Assembly: GCA_963844655.1 (NCBI GenBank) | Contig: CAWJPA010000007.1 | Location: 1,488,001 to 1,552,000 of the forward strand | Reading direction: 5' to 3' | Source of the DNA: JASHPR01 sp963844655 | Lineage (GTDB): Bacteria; Actinomycetota; Actinomycetes; Streptosporangiales; Streptosporangiaceae | DNA length: 64,000 bases | Shown here: positions 1 through 8,459 of the stretch, in pieces | Position numbering within the stretch: the stretch's first letter is position 1 | How the letters are laid out: the number at the start of each line of letters is the position of its first letter | The notes under the pieces: model-generated | Database searches by the model: none | Told to the model about the DNA's origin: nothing | Seen by the model: only the letters and a program-made list of their open reading frames with translations | Program-made: the position numbers and the translations under genes

Positions 1-30
1 GGCCATTAGCCTGGTCATACCGCCCCAGGC

Positions 31-54
31 GTTACGCGAGCCTCATCGCGTTAC
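31..54. promoter_or_regulatory. Operator-like palindrome, copy 1 of 3
   Basis: Arms GTTACGCGA and TCGCGTTAC flank the spacer GCCTCA; the arms match except at one position each. The core (CGA, GCCTCA, TCG) is the same as in the palindromes at 684-699 and 8616-8633, both of which lie upstream of leftward genes. This copy would lie upstream of a leftward gene starting beyond the left edge. The binding protein is unknown. Confidence 0.5.
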
Positions 55-117
55 ACGTTCAGGATACACGGGGCGTCTCCCGCGTTGAAGCCGTGCGGGT
101 GTCTCCCTCCCGCCGGA

Positions 118-543
118 TCACAGCAGCAGCACCGGGATCGCGCACCCCCGGACGGCCGTCTCGGCCACTCGGCCGAGACGGGGGTGAAAGGCCCCGCCGT
201 CGCCGTGCCGGCCGACCACGAGCAGGTCAAAGCCGTGCTCGGTCGCATAGTCGCACACGGCCCGGCCGACCTGGCTGTGCTCCACAATCTGCAGGCTCAT
301 CCGGACCCCGCGGGCCGCCGGCCTGGCCCGTTCGAAGTGCTCTTCGGCCAGCCGCCTGATCGCGGCCCGCTCGCTCTCGCCGTCATCGGCGGCCTCGGTG
401 CTCGGGGCCGGGGTCAGCACGGCGAGAGCCACGACGTGACCACCGTCATCGCCCACGATCGACGCGGCGGCACTCAGCGCCTCGGCGGCATCGGCCGAGG
501 CATCCCATCCGACGAGCGCCCGGCGGAACCGCCCCGCGGTCAC
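118..543 (-). CDS. Universal stress protein (UspA family)
   Basis: Single-domain Usp of 141 residues, the usual family length. It opens with a beta strand and aspartate (RALVGWDAS) and ends with a nucleotide-loop-like GRHGDGG segment and the strand CAIPVLLL. Family members bind ATP or AMP and act in the cytoplasm under hypoxia, starvation or stress. The start is GTG at 543: an in-frame TGA lies just upstream, and GGAG sits 8 nt before the GTG. The start overlaps the stop of a 15-codon leader ORF as GTGA. Upstream, at about 647-714, is an element shared with the hydrogenase-like operon, so the two are probably co-regulated. The distal ATP-loop glycine and Ser/Thr are not clear, so nucleotide binding is uncertain. 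Confidence 0.85.
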   Translation of the reverse strand: MTAGRFRRALVGWDASADAAEALSAAASIVGDDGGHVVALAVLTPAPSTEAADDGESERAAIRRLAEEHFERARPAARGVRMSLQIVEHSQVGRAVCDYATEHGFDLLVVGRHGDGGAFHPRLGRVAETAVRGCAIPVLLL

Positions 544-587
544 CGGGTCATCTCCGTAGTGTCATTCAAAGGGGCATCCGTCACCAT
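540..587 (-). CDS. Possible 15-aa leader peptide upstream of the Usp gene
   Basis: ATG at 587 is preceded by an excellent TAAGGAGG and encodes MVTDAPLNDTTEMTR. Its TGA overlaps the GTG of the stress protein gene (GTGA). This suggests translational coupling. The same arrangement occurs before the hydrogenase-like operon (8456-8545). No homology is recognised, and the peptide may be only a ribosome-delivery device. Confidence 0.4.
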   Translation of the reverse strand: MVTDAPLNDTTEMTR

Positions 588-646
588 GGCCTCCTTATGG
601 CAGCGGGCATTATGACTAAGCCCGTCGTAAAGGGCAGCTGTCAGGT

Positions 647-714
647 GTAGAGGCCATCAGCGAGCCGTGATCTCGCGGTTTGCGGCGAGCCTCATCGCCA
701 CGGCCATTGTGGAC
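647..714 (-). promoter_or_regulatory. Conserved upstream element, copy 2, before the Usp gene
   Basis: About 66 nt closely match 8583-8650. Shared blocks are GTAGAGGCCATCAGCGAG, GCGGTTT, the palindrome GGCGA-GCCTCA-TCGCC (684-699) and CCATTGTGG. It lies about 60 nt upstream of the leader ATG. Conservation between two otherwise unrelated leftward promoters points to a shared activator or repressor site. Confidence 0.6.
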
Positions 715-782
715 GCGAATACGGCCGGCGACAAGTGGCCGCCGGAATTGGCACCCGGTCCTGCCGGCGGCAGGCCCGGGGT

Positions 783-2873
783 TCAGGCCAGCGCGGTCAC
801 CACGGCCAGCACCGCGACCAGCGCGATCAGCATGTAGGCGAGGTAGGCGTCCAGGCGTCCGGACTGGAGCCTGCGGGCGGCCCGGCCGGCCGCCGCGAGC
901 GGGCGCAGCAGCGGCCGGTACAGGTACTGCTCGACTACCTCGATGACATCCGAGGCGTAGCCGACATGCGGGGCGGCCGTGTCTGTGCCGTCCGTGATGG
1001 CGCCGGATTCAGGCAGGCCGCCCGTGGGGCCGGCCCCGGGGACGCTCCCCGGCGGGGCCATCCGCCGGACCTCGGTGCGGGTGTGCAGCACGGCCGTGAG
1101 CACCCGGCGGGTCGGGTTGGCGAAGCCGAACGCCGTGTACCGGCCGGATCCGGCCACGCCCGCCGTGGCCGAGCGCCACGCAGGCACCCGCCGGACCCGG
1201 ATCAGGCGGCGGCCCGACAGGGCCCAGGCCAGCAGCGTGACCAGCACAAGCAGGCTCGGCATGACGATCCAGAGCCAGGACGGCGAGAGGATCGAGAACC
1301 CGGTGAACACCGGCTGCAGCACCCACGGGGACTTCAACGCCGCGCTGGTCAGCGGGGCGGCCACGACCGGCGACAGACCGGCCCCAATGACCCGGATCTC
1401 CAGCGGAGTGACCGCGGCGATGGCCAGGCAGGCGGCACCGAGCACGGCGATCGCGACCCGGCCGCCGAGCCGGAAGTCCCACAACCTGGCCGGCTGGCCG
1501 TCAGCCCCGGGCGAGCGCGGCTGCCCGAGCACGACCACGCCGACCATCCTGACGAACGTGACGCCAGCGAAACCAGCGGTCAGCGCGACAGCGGCCCCGG
1601 CGACCGCGAGCACCAGCCGGTAGCCGAGACCGGGCACCCGGAACTGCTGCATCAGCGCCTCGAGCAGGAACCACTCGGAGACGAACCCCGCCGTGGGAGG
1701 CAGCCCGGCCAGCGTCAGTGCGCCAATGGCCAGGCCGGTGCCACGCCAGGGCGCCCGCTTCGCCACTCCGCGCAGTTCATCAAGATCATCGGTGCCGGCG
1801 GCCGATTCCATGCCCGCGCTGGCGGTGAAGAGCAGCGACTTGGCCACGGTGTGCGCGATCACCTGCAGGGTGGCCGCGAGCAGCCCGGCCGCGACCAGGC
1901 GCTGGTCCCGTACGGCCGCACCGACCAGGGCGACGCCGAACCCGGTCAGGATCAGGCCGGTGTTCTCCACGCTGGAGTACGCGATAACCCTGAGCAGGCC
2001 AGTCTGCACCGCGGCATGCGCGATGCCAAGCACCGCGGTCAGGCCGGCCAGCACGAGCAGCGTGCCGGTCACCCATCCGGGTGGCGGGCCGAGCAGGGCA
2101 AGAGTGCGCCACAGTCCGTAGAAGCCGACGTTGACCGCTACCCCGGCCATCACCGCCCGTGCGGGGCCGGGTGCGGCCGGGTACCCGCGCGGCATCCAGA
2201 CCTGGAACGGGACGAGCCCGACCTTGACCGCGAAGCCGGCCACCAGCAGCACCTGGGCCGTGGTGCGCGCGCCACCCGCGGGCACGAGCGCGAAGCTGGC
2301 CAGGCTGAGCGATCCGGACCGTACGGCCAGCAGCAGCAGGCCGGCCAGCAGCGACGCCCCGCTGACCTTCCCGAACGCCAGCGTGACCAGCGCGCCGGCA
2401 GGCCGGCCTGGCTTGTCCCGCTCGAAGCCGGCCAGCAGGTAGAACGCAACGGTCAGGATCTCCCAGGCAAAAAGCAGCGTGAACGCGTCCCCGGCGGTCA
2501 GGAACACCGCGACCGCCGCGAGCGCGAGCGCGTAGCAGGCGCCGAGCCCGCGCCGGCTCGTGCCGCCGTGCCCGGCCCAGCCGGCGAATCCCGTCGACAC
2601 CCAGGTGGCCGCGCCGAACGCGATGACCAGGAACAGCCCGGACAGCCGGTCCGCGGTCAGCCCAACGGTGCCGGCCCCGAGGACGCCTGCCGGCCACAGC
2701 CGGGCCTGATGGCCGGCCAGCGCGCCCGCGCCGCCCGCGGTCAGGCACGCGGACGCGGCCGCGCCGAGCAGGTACGGCACCCGGGCCAGCCGGGCCCCGC
2801 CGGCCAGGTCGGCCACGGCCGCCACGGCGAACAGCGCCAGCCCGGCGGCGAGCAGGCCCGAGAACGCGCTCAC
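783..2873 (-). CDS. Hydrogenase-4 component B-like proton-channel subunit (HyfB/NuoL family)
   Basis: Very hydrophobic 696-residue protein of the Mrp/NuoL/HyfB antiporter-like family, expected to form a proton-translocating arm in the membrane. Typical channel segments are visible (FAWEILTVAFYLL near residue 140; HTVAKSLLFTASAGMES near 340; LAGLPPTAGFVSEW near 390), and the C-terminal end is a HyfB-like hydrophobic anchor. Length fits HyfB (about 670). The start is GTG at 2873, overlapping the stop of the upstream gene as GTGA, so it is the last gene of the six-gene operon. By analogy with mycobacterial Rv0083, it belongs to a hydrogenase-related complex. Whether it pumps protons or sodium cannot be told. 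Confidence 0.85.
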   Translation of the reverse strand: MSAFSGLLAAGLALFAVAAVADLAGGARLARVPYLLGAAASACLTAGGAGALAGHQARLWPAGVLGAGTVGLTADRLSGLFLVIAFGAATWVSTGFAGWAGHGGTSRRGLGACYALALAAVAVFLTAGDAFTLLFAWEILTVAFYLLAGFERDKPGRPAGALVTLAFGKVSGASLLAGLLLLAVRSGSLSLASFALVPAGGARTTAQVLLVAGFAVKVGLVPFQVWMPRGYPAAPGPARAVMAGVAVNVGFYGLWRTLALLGPPPGWVTGTLLVLAGLTAVLGIAHAAVQTGLLRVIAYSSVENTGLILTGFGVALVGAAVRDQRLVAAGLLAATLQVIAHTVAKSLLFTASAGMESAAGTDDLDELRGVAKRAPWRGTGLAIGALTLAGLPPTAGFVSEWFLLEALMQQFRVPGLGYRLVLAVAGAAVALTAGFAGVTFVRMVGVVVLGQPRSPGADGQPARLWDFRLGGRVAIAVLGAACLAIAAVTPLEIRVIGAGLSPVVAAPLTSAALKSPWVLQPVFTGFSILSPSWLWIVMPSLLVLVTLLAWALSGRRLIRVRRVPAWRSATAGVAGSGRYTAFGFANPTRRVLTAVLHTRTEVRRMAPPGSVPGAGPTGGLPESGAITDGTDTAAPHVGYASDVIEVVEQYLYRPLLRPLAAAGRAARRLQSGRLDAYLAYMLIALVAVLAVVTALA

Positions 2874-3658
2874 CGCTGCGCTCCGGTGCGCGCATCTGCG
2901 GGCAGGCGGCCTACCGCGAGCAGCAGGGCGTGCAGGATGCTGAACGGGGCCGGAGGGGAACCCGGCAGCCAGATATCGACCGGCACCGTGGCCGCGATCT
3001 CGCCGGTCACCGCGTAGGACGGGCCGACCAGGCCACCGCTCACCGCGTCGGTGCCGACGGCGATCACGATCTTCGGGCCCGGCATCGCGTCGTAGGTCCG
3101 CAGCAGCGGTTCGGTCATCCCGCGCGCCCCGGCCCCGGTGACCAGCAGGATGTCGGCATGACGCGGGCTCGCGGTCAGGAAGATCCCGAGCCGGTGCGCG
3201 TCATAGACCGGGTTGAACAGGGCCAGGATCTCCCACTCCTCGGTCCCGTCCGACCCGGCGTCCACGTGCCGCAGGTGCACCGACCGGCGCAGCGCCGTGG
3301 TCCGCGCTCGCAGGCCGTCGCGGACCGCGGCCAGCCGCTCGGGGGTCTCTTCGATCTCCGGCACTACCAGCCCGGGCCGGGAAAGCGCGGCCGCGGTGGG
3401 GCCCCTGGACCAGCCGAATACGTCGGGCCGGGCCGCCACGCAGCGCCCGCATTGCACGCACTTGCCCTGGTCGAGGTGCAGGCCGGTGTCGTCGCGCGAG
3501 ATCGCGCCGGTCGGGCACAGCCAGCCCATCTGCTCGGCGTCGGCGGGCCTCGGCGTCAGCACCGCCGCCGGCCCGCGGCCGCTGTCCGCGTACGGATCGG
3601 GCCTGGCTGGCCAGCGCGTGGTGAGGACGCCGCCTCGCAGACCTCTCAGCACCCACAT
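2870..3658 (-). CDS. NuoB/HycG-like small subunit fused to a ferredoxin domain, N2-type cluster ligands lost
   Basis: 262 residues. The N-terminal ferredoxin-like part keeps C48 (CPTGAI) and C67/C70/C73 (CVQCGRC), enough for one [4Fe-4S] cluster. The C-terminal part is a NuoB/HycG fold (HVDAGS near 131-136, YDAHRLGIFLTASPRHADILLVTG, SYAVTGE, LPGSPP). All four cysteines that hold the proximal N2-type cluster in this family are replaced: the CxxC position reads S-DGTE-E, the third position reads GTDA, and PGCPP reads PGSPP. Electron transfer through this subunit in the usual way therefore looks impossible. The ATG at 3658 directly follows the large-subunit stop, and the end overlaps the HyfB-like gene. 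Related to Rv0082-type proteins. Confidence 0.85.
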   Translation of the reverse strand: MWVLRGLRGGVLTTRWPARPDPYADSGRGPAAVLTPRPADAEQMGWLCPTGAISRDDTGLHLDQGKCVQCGRCVAARPDVFGWSRGPTAAALSRPGLVVPEIEETPERLAAVRDGLRARTTALRRSVHLRHVDAGSDGTEEWEILALFNPVYDAHRLGIFLTASPRHADILLVTGAGARGMTEPLLRTYDAMPGPKIVIAVGTDAVSGGLVGPSYAVTGEIAATVPVDIWLPGSPPAPFSILHALLLAVGRLPADARTGAQR

Positions 3659-5167
3659 CTAACCTGCCACCCCCGCCATGGACAGCCCGAAGCTGGCCTC
3701 GATGAACGGGAAGTCGGTGAGGATGTCACCGGCGAACACCTCGTGCATCAGCACCAGGTTGTGGAACGAGGCTGAGCGCGAACGGCAGCGTGTGATCTGG
3801 CCGTTCTCCAGCCGGACGTCATAGAGCACTTCGCCCTGCGGGGCCTCGGCCCAGCCCACCGCCCGCCCGTCGGTCGCCTCGCAGTCCGCCCGCAAGGGCC
3901 CGTCCCGTGCGTCACCGAGTTCGTCGGCGACCTGGCGGAGCAGGTGGAACGACTGGGCGACCTCATCCCAGCGGGCCTGCAGCCTGGCCAGGGCATCACC
4001 GGCCGGACATGGCGCAGGCTGCCGAAGCCCGAGGGAGGCATAGGCGTCATAGGGCCTGACCTCGCGGGCGTCGTCAGAGAAACCCGATCCCTTGCCCACC
4101 GGGCCGAGCGCACCATGCGCACGGGCTCGCTCGGGCGTCAGCGGCCCGGTACGGCGCAGCCGGTCGAGGAACGACGCGGTGCCCATCAGCAGCGTGACGT
4201 CGGCCGTCACCGCCTTGTCGAGGCGCCCGATCACGGTGAGCAATTCCCCGGGAGCGACCGCGGGCGGCACGCCGACCCCGCCGGGCACGACGATCCCGCG
4301 TCCGAACCGGCTGCCGCACAACTGGCTGACCAGCCGCAGCACCTGCTCCTTGTGCCAGCCGAACCTCGCGGTCGCGACCGCCAGGCCCGCGGCGTCGGCC
4401 AGCCTGACCGCGACGTCCAGGTGGCAGGCGAGCCGTTCGAGCTCCGCGTGCAAGACCCGGATCAGCGTGGCGGGCCAGGGCACCGTTACCCCGGCGATCC
4501 GTTCCAGCGCGTGACAGTAGGCGAGTGCGTGCGCGACGCTGGCCGTGCCCTCCACCCGCTCGGCCAGCAGCACCCCGTCGGCCGGCGATAGGGCCTCGAA
4601 GCGCTTCTCGAGACCGCGGTGCTTGTAGAACACCCGCATGTTCAGGTGCGGGATCTCCTCGCCGGGGGTCTCCACCAGGTACTCGATCGACTCGACGACG
4701 CCCGAGCGGACCGGGCCGTGCGGGATCGTAAACAGGCCGGGGCCGGTCACGTGAAGCGGCAGCGCCCGCGGATCCGGCTCGATCATCGTGGGTCCGTCCG
4801 GCGCGCCCGGCCTCGGCCGTGGCGCACCCCCCGGCAGCTCCGGCAGCAGCAGCGGCTCTGGCCGGGGGTGGCCCTGCGGGACGACGCCGAACATGTCGGT
4901 GATCACCCGCTCGTACCAGAAGGCGGCGCCTAGCCGCGGGGTCAGCGCCGGGTAGCTCGTGGTCCCTACGGGCAGGACCGTCTCCAGTACGGCGATGTCA
5001 TCCGTGCCCGCGACGTGGGCGGACAGCAGCAGCCCCTCGGGCCGTGCGGTGCCGAAGAGCCCGGCGAACCTGAGGCCCGCCGCCACCTCGCCGGCCAGGT
5101 TGTCCCACAACATGGACACGTCACCGGCCAGCCGGGTGTCCACAGCGTCCCGCGGAGCCGGGCTCAT
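3659..5167 (-). CDS. Hydrogenase/NuoCD-like large subunit without NiFe-binding cysteines
   Basis: 502 residues. It has a NuoC-like N-terminal part (WYERVITDMFGVVPQGHP) followed by the NuoD/HycE large-subunit fold (IPHGPVRSG, EEIPHLNMRVFYKHRGLEKRFE, HAELERLACHLD). In NiFe hydrogenases the metal is held by RxCGxC near the N-terminus and DPCxxC at the C-terminus. Here the first reads ERVEGTAS and the second reads ASFGLSMAGVAG, so all four ligands are missing. It is thus a hydrogenase-related (Ehr/HycE-like, compare Rv0087) protein and not a hydrogenase. The start is ATG at 5167, overlapping the stop of the upstream gene as ATGA; the longer open frame upstream is a shadow of that gene. Confidence 0.87.
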   Translation of the reverse strand: MSPAPRDAVDTRLAGDVSMLWDNLAGEVAAGLRFAGLFGTARPEGLLLSAHVAGTDDIAVLETVLPVGTTSYPALTPRLGAAFWYERVITDMFGVVPQGHPRPEPLLLPELPGGAPRPRPGAPDGPTMIEPDPRALPLHVTGPGLFTIPHGPVRSGVVESIEYLVETPGEEIPHLNMRVFYKHRGLEKRFEALSPADGVLLAERVEGTASVAHALAYCHALERIAGVTVPWPATLIRVLHAELERLACHLDVAVRLADAAGLAVATARFGWHKEQVLRLVSQLCGSRFGRGIVVPGGVGVPPAVAPGELLTVIGRLDKAVTADVTLLMGTASFLDRLRRTGPLTPERARAHGALGPVGKGSGFSDDAREVRPYDAYASLGLRQPAPCPAGDALARLQARWDEVAQSFHLLRQVADELGDARDGPLRADCEATDGRAVGWAEAPQGEVLYDVRLENGQITRCRSRSASFHNLVLMHEVFAGDILTDFPFIEASFGLSMAGVAG

Positions 5168-6768
5168 GCGCCACCGCCCAGCAGGTGCACGGCGCGGGTG
5201 AGCAGGCCGGTCAGCTCGGCAGGCGGATGCACGCCGAGCACGAGCAGCGCGGCTACCCCGGCGACCACCGGTACCACCATCCACGCGCTCGGCTCGCTCC
5301 TCTTTAGACCGGGGGGACGGCCCCCCGGACCCCCCGCGTCCCGTCCGCTCGGGCCGGCCTCCGGCCGGCCGTCGCGGCCGGCCCCGGCTTCGCCGTCCTC
5401 CCACCCGCCCTTTCCCCCCTCGTGGCCAGCCTCCGGCTGGCCCTCGCGGCTGGCACTTCTGCGCGGGGTGAACAGCATCCGGTTGGTGGCGAGGGTCAGG
5501 CCCAGGAACGCCACGGTCACCAGGACGATCAGCACGGCGGCGGCCGCGTTCGATGAGGCGCCGAACCCGCCTTCCACGATCTCGAACTCGCTGCGGAAGA
5601 TACCGAACGGCGGCATCGCGCAGAGGGCGAGGACCGCGATCAGGAACAGCGGGCCGCTCCACGGCAGCAGGTCCAGGCCGCCGCCAATCGCGGAGATCCG
5701 CTTGCTGCCGAACTTGTGGACGAGGACTCCCGCCCCCATGAACGCGTTGCCCTTCGCGGCGGCGTGCGCGAGCACGTGCAGCAGCACACCGGCCAGCGCG
5801 ATCGGCGCGCCGAAGCTCACCCCGATGGCCAGGATGCCCATGTGCTCGACGCTCGAGTACGCGAGCATGCGCTTGATGTCCCGCTGATCGAGCAGGTACA
5901 GCGCGGCCAGCAGCAACGAGGCGATGCCGAACACCAGCAGCATGTCGCGCGGGAACCGGGGGCCGACCGCGGCGGTGGCCACCTGGTAGTAGCGCAGTAT
6001 CGCGTAGAAGCTCACCGCGAGCAGCGAGCCCGATAGCAGCGCCGACACCGGGGTCGGCGCCTCGGAATGCGCGTCGGGCAGCCAGGTGTGCACCGGGAAC
6101 AGGCCCATCTTGGTGCCGAAACCGAGCACCGCGAGCGCGAAGGCCAGGCGGATCACGGCGTGCGGCAGCCGGGGGCCGGCCTGCAGCAGGGCCACGAAGG
6201 ACAGGTCGTAGTGCTCGCCCAGCACCTGCGCGCCCGCGTAGTACGCGAAGATCGTCGCGAGCAGGGCCAGGCCGAGCCCGGCCGAGGCGATCAGGATGTA
6301 CTTCCAGGCCGCTTCCGCAGCCCCGTCGGTGTTCTCGATCGCGACGAGCAGCGCTGAGATCACGGTGGTCACCTCGACCGCGATCCACAGCAGCGCCAGG
6401 TTGTTCATCATCGGCGCGGCGAGCATCGACCACGCGAACAGGTTCAGCCCGGCGTAGAACCTGCGGGAGTACCTGGAGAAGCCTGCCTCACCCCGGCTGC
6501 GGGCCAGGTAGCCGACGGAGTAAACGGCCACGGCGGCATACAGGAAGCTGGTGGCCAGCAGGAACACCACGCTCACCGCGTCGATGCGCAGATACGAGAG
6601 GTACATCAGGTTGTGGTGCGCGGCGGCCGGGATCAGGGCCAGGACCAGCCCGAAGCAGGCGATCCCGGCGATCGCGGTGATGGCTTGCGCGGCGGCGGCC
6701 GGGACGCGCAGGGATACCACCGCTGCGGCCAGCGGCAGGCCGAGCACCAGCAGAATGACGACCAGCAT
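5164..6768 (-). CDS. HyfF/HycQ-like proton-channel subunit
   Basis: 534-residue polytopic membrane protein of the NuoL/M/N family. Signatures include LLWIAVEVTTVISALLVA (near 125), FGTKMGLFPVHTWLPDAHSEAPTPVSALLSG (near 215), YSSVEHMGIL and HAAAKGNAFMGAGVL. It is expected to be a second proton-channel subunit of the complex. Between the last two hydrophobic parts sits a strongly hydrophilic Gly/Glu/Arg/Pro-rich insert (about residues 435-495), encoded by palindromic repeats at 5352-5442, which is unusual for the family. ATG at 6768; 3 nt from the upstream gene and ATGA overlap with the downstream one. Confidence 0.85.
   Translation of the reverse strand: MLVVILLVLGLPLAAAVVSLRVPAAAAQAITAIAGIACFGLVLALIPAAAHHNLMYLSYLRIDAVSVVFLLATSFLYAAVAVYSVGYLARSRGEAGFSRYSRRFYAGLNLFAWSMLAAPMMNNLALLWIAVEVTTVISALLVAIENTDGAAEAAWKYILIASAGLGLALLATIFAYYAGAQVLGEHYDLSFVALLQAGPRLPHAVIRLAFALAVLGFGTKMGLFPVHTWLPDAHSEAPTPVSALLSGSLLAVSFYAILRYYQVATAAVGPRFPRDMLLVFGIASLLLAALYLLDQRDIKRMLAYSSVEHMGILAIGVSFGAPIALAGVLLHVLAHAAAKGNAFMGAGVLVHKFGSKRISAIGGGLDLLPWSGPLFLIAVLALCAMPPFGIFRSEFEIVEGGFGASSNAAAAVLIVLVTVAFLGLTLATNRMLFTPRRSASREGQPEAGHEGGKGGWEDGEAGAGRDGRPEAGPSGRDAGGPGGRPPGLKRSEPSAWMVVPVVAGVAALLVLGVHPPAELTGLLTRAVHLLGGGA
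5352..5442. repeat. Two related 19-nt palindromes inside a membrane-protein gene
   Basis: At 5352-5370 the sequence is GGCCGGCC-TCC-GGCCGGCC and at 5424-5442 GGCCAGCC-TCC-GGCTGGCC. Both are perfect 8-bp stems with the same TCC loop, and each is followed by a similar TCGCGGC(C/T)GG tail. They encode similar peptides (ASREGQPEAG and AGRDGRPEAG) in frame within the HyfF-like gene. This looks like in-frame insertion of a palindromic repeat. Confidence 0.6.
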
Positions 6769-6771
6769 GGC

Positions 6772-7497
6772 TCAGCCCCGCAGCCTGGTCAGGTCGGCGG
6801 TGGACAGCGACTCGGCCCGGCCGTGGTGCACCCGGATCAGCAACTCGAACACCACGACCGCGACCAGCAGGTCAAACAGGAACGCCACCTCGAGGATCAG
6901 CGGCAGCCCGGCGGCGACCACCAGGGCCGTCAGCGAGATCCCATTCTCCAGCGACAGGAACCCGATCGCCTGGGACGCCACATCACGGCGCATGATCATC
7001 AGTACGAAGGCCACCAGCACCACCGACACCGAAACGGACAGCGCGGTCGGCGGGAGCACCGGGCTGTGGATGTGCAGGGCACTGACTGTGAAGAAACCGA
7101 ACGCGGCGACCGCGATCGCCAGCAGCACGGTGCTGGCCAGGCTCAGCGACCCGCTCCCCGCGATCTCGGTCCAGCCCGGCCCGGCTCCCTGGCCGTCGGT
7201 TCCGTCCGGCCTGGTGCCCGCCCGGCCCACCCCGCGCAGCAACCGCCTCAGCACGATCGGGACGATCACCACCTTGAGCCCGGCCGACAGGGCGGCGAGA
7301 ACATACAGGTCCGGCAGGTGGCGCACGGCCGCTACCAGCACGGCGAGGATGGAGATCAGGGCCGACTGCGTCGCGTACAGCCGCACCTGGTCGCGCAGTA
7401 GCGCCTGGCGGAACATGCCGAACTCGGCCAGCAGCACGCCCACGGCGATGACGCTCGCGCCGCCGGCGTAAACGCTGGGCGCCGCAACCGCTGACAT
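6772..7497 (-). CDS. HyfE/HycP-like membrane subunit
   Basis: 241 residues, almost entirely hydrophobic with about six or seven membrane segments, matching HyfE (about 216 residues), a fused NuoK/NuoJ-like subunit. Visible features are the opening GGASVIAVGVLLAEFGMFRQALLRDQVRLYATQSALI, which is typical of HyfE, and the C-terminal motif SLENGISLTALVVAAGLPLILEVAFLFDLL. A short Gly/Asp-rich cytoplasmic loop (near residues 90-115) is not typical. The ATG at 7497 overlaps the stop of the HyfC-like gene (TGATG), and the next gene starts 3 nt after its stop. It probably couples the membrane arm to the peripheral subunits. Confidence 0.8.
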   Translation of the reverse strand: MSAVAAPSVYAGGASVIAVGVLLAEFGMFRQALLRDQVRLYATQSALISILAVLVAAVRHLPDLYVLAALSAGLKVVIVPIVLRRLLRGVGRAGTRPDGTDGQGAGPGWTEIAGSGSLSLASTVLLAIAVAAFGFFTVSALHIHSPVLPPTALSVSVSVVLVAFVLMIMRRDVASQAIGFLSLENGISLTALVVAAGLPLILEVAFLFDLLVAVVVFELLIRVHHGRAESLSTADLTRLRG

Positions 7498-8459
7498 CAG
7501 CCACCTCCCAGGTACAGGGTGAACACGCCGAGCACGGCCAGCAGGAACGCCCCGGCCACGAATTCAGTGATCTTGAACAGGCGCAGCTTGGCGAACGAGT
7601 TGTCGATGACCGCCACCACCGTGCCCAGCACCACGGCCTTGCCCACCAGGGCGACGATCGCCACCGCCACGGCCCCGGCCTGCGCGGTGGCGGCCAGGCC
7701 CCACGGCGCGACGAACACGTTGAGCAGGATCGTGTAGAGGATCAGCTGCTTCATCGACGATCCCCACTTCAGCAGCGCGAAATAGGGGCCGGAGTGCTCG
7801 AACGGGCGAGCTTCCTCGATCATCCCGAACTCGTTGGTCCCGGTGTGTGTCTCCACCGGGATCCGGCCGGTCTCGTACAGGATGACCATGAACAGTGCGG
7901 CCGCGGCCAGCAGGTGCGCGGGTCGCACGATCTGGCTCGCCGACGAGCGCACGGTGGCCGCGAGCGCATACGGGAGGTCGGTCCCGGTCACCAGCGCGAC
8001 GGTGAAGACCACGAACAGCACGACGGGCTCGGTGATTGCGCCGAACGTCTTGGCGCGGCTGGCGCCGAGCTGAGCGTAAGGACTGCCGGTTTCCAGCGCA
8101 GCGACCGCGACCAGGAAGCTGGCCAGCGACAGGATGAAGCCGCCGCCGAGGATGTCGCCCATGTAGCCGAGCGGCAGCCCGTAGGTGGTCAGCACCGGGA
8201 TCAGCAGCGGCACGGTCAGGTAGCAGGTCGCCGCGGCAAGCGGAGCGGCCAGGAACACCCAGCTCGATCCCTCAGGCGCCAGTGCCTCCTTGCGGAGCAG
8301 CTTGGCCAGGTCATAGTACGGCTGCAGCACGCGCGGGCCGGCCCGCCCCTGCATGCGTGCTTCCACCCGCGCGATTACACCGGAGATTCCCGGTGCGGCG
8401 ACAGCGATGGTCGCCACCTGCAGGAACTGGATGACCGGTATGGGAAGGGCCGCGCTCAC
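7497..8459 (-). CDS. HyfC/HycD (NuoH-like) membrane anchor subunit
   Basis: 320 residues with about eight hydrophobic segments. NuoH/HycD signatures are clear: VEARMQGRAGPRVLQPYYDLAKLLRKE near residue 30 (amphipathic quinone-site helix region) and YETGRIPVETHTGTNEFGMIEEARPFEHSG near 200. In related complexes it anchors the small and large subunits to the membrane. The start is GTG at 8459, overlapping the stop of a 29-aa ORF as GTGA. First structural gene of the six-gene operon (8459 to 783). The conserved element at 8583-8650 lies upstream. Confidence 0.87.
   Translation of the reverse strand: MSAALPIPVIQFLQVATIAVAAPGISGVIARVEARMQGRAGPRVLQPYYDLAKLLRKEALAPEGSSWVFLAAPLAAATCYLTVPLLIPVLTTYGLPLGYMGDILGGGFILSLASFLVAVAALETGSPYAQLGASRAKTFGAITEPVVLFVVFTVALVTGTDLPYALAATVRSSASQIVRPAHLLAAAALFMVILYETGRIPVETHTGTNEFGMIEEARPFEHSGPYFALLKWGSSMKQLILYTILLNVFVAPWGLAATAQAGAVAVAIVALVGKAVVLGTVVAVIDNSFAKLRLFKITEFVAGAFLLAVLGVFTLYLGGG

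Noticed and set aside
735..3017. Long rightward open frame opposite the HyfB-like gene
   Set aside because: Encodes Gln/Arg/Gly-rich sequence without domains and is the antisense shadow of a clear membrane-protein gene.
2870..8459. Assignment as a functional formate hydrogenlyase or hydrogenase-4
   Set aside because: The NiFe cysteines are missing in the large subunit and no formate dehydrogenase or maturation (hyp) genes are in the window.
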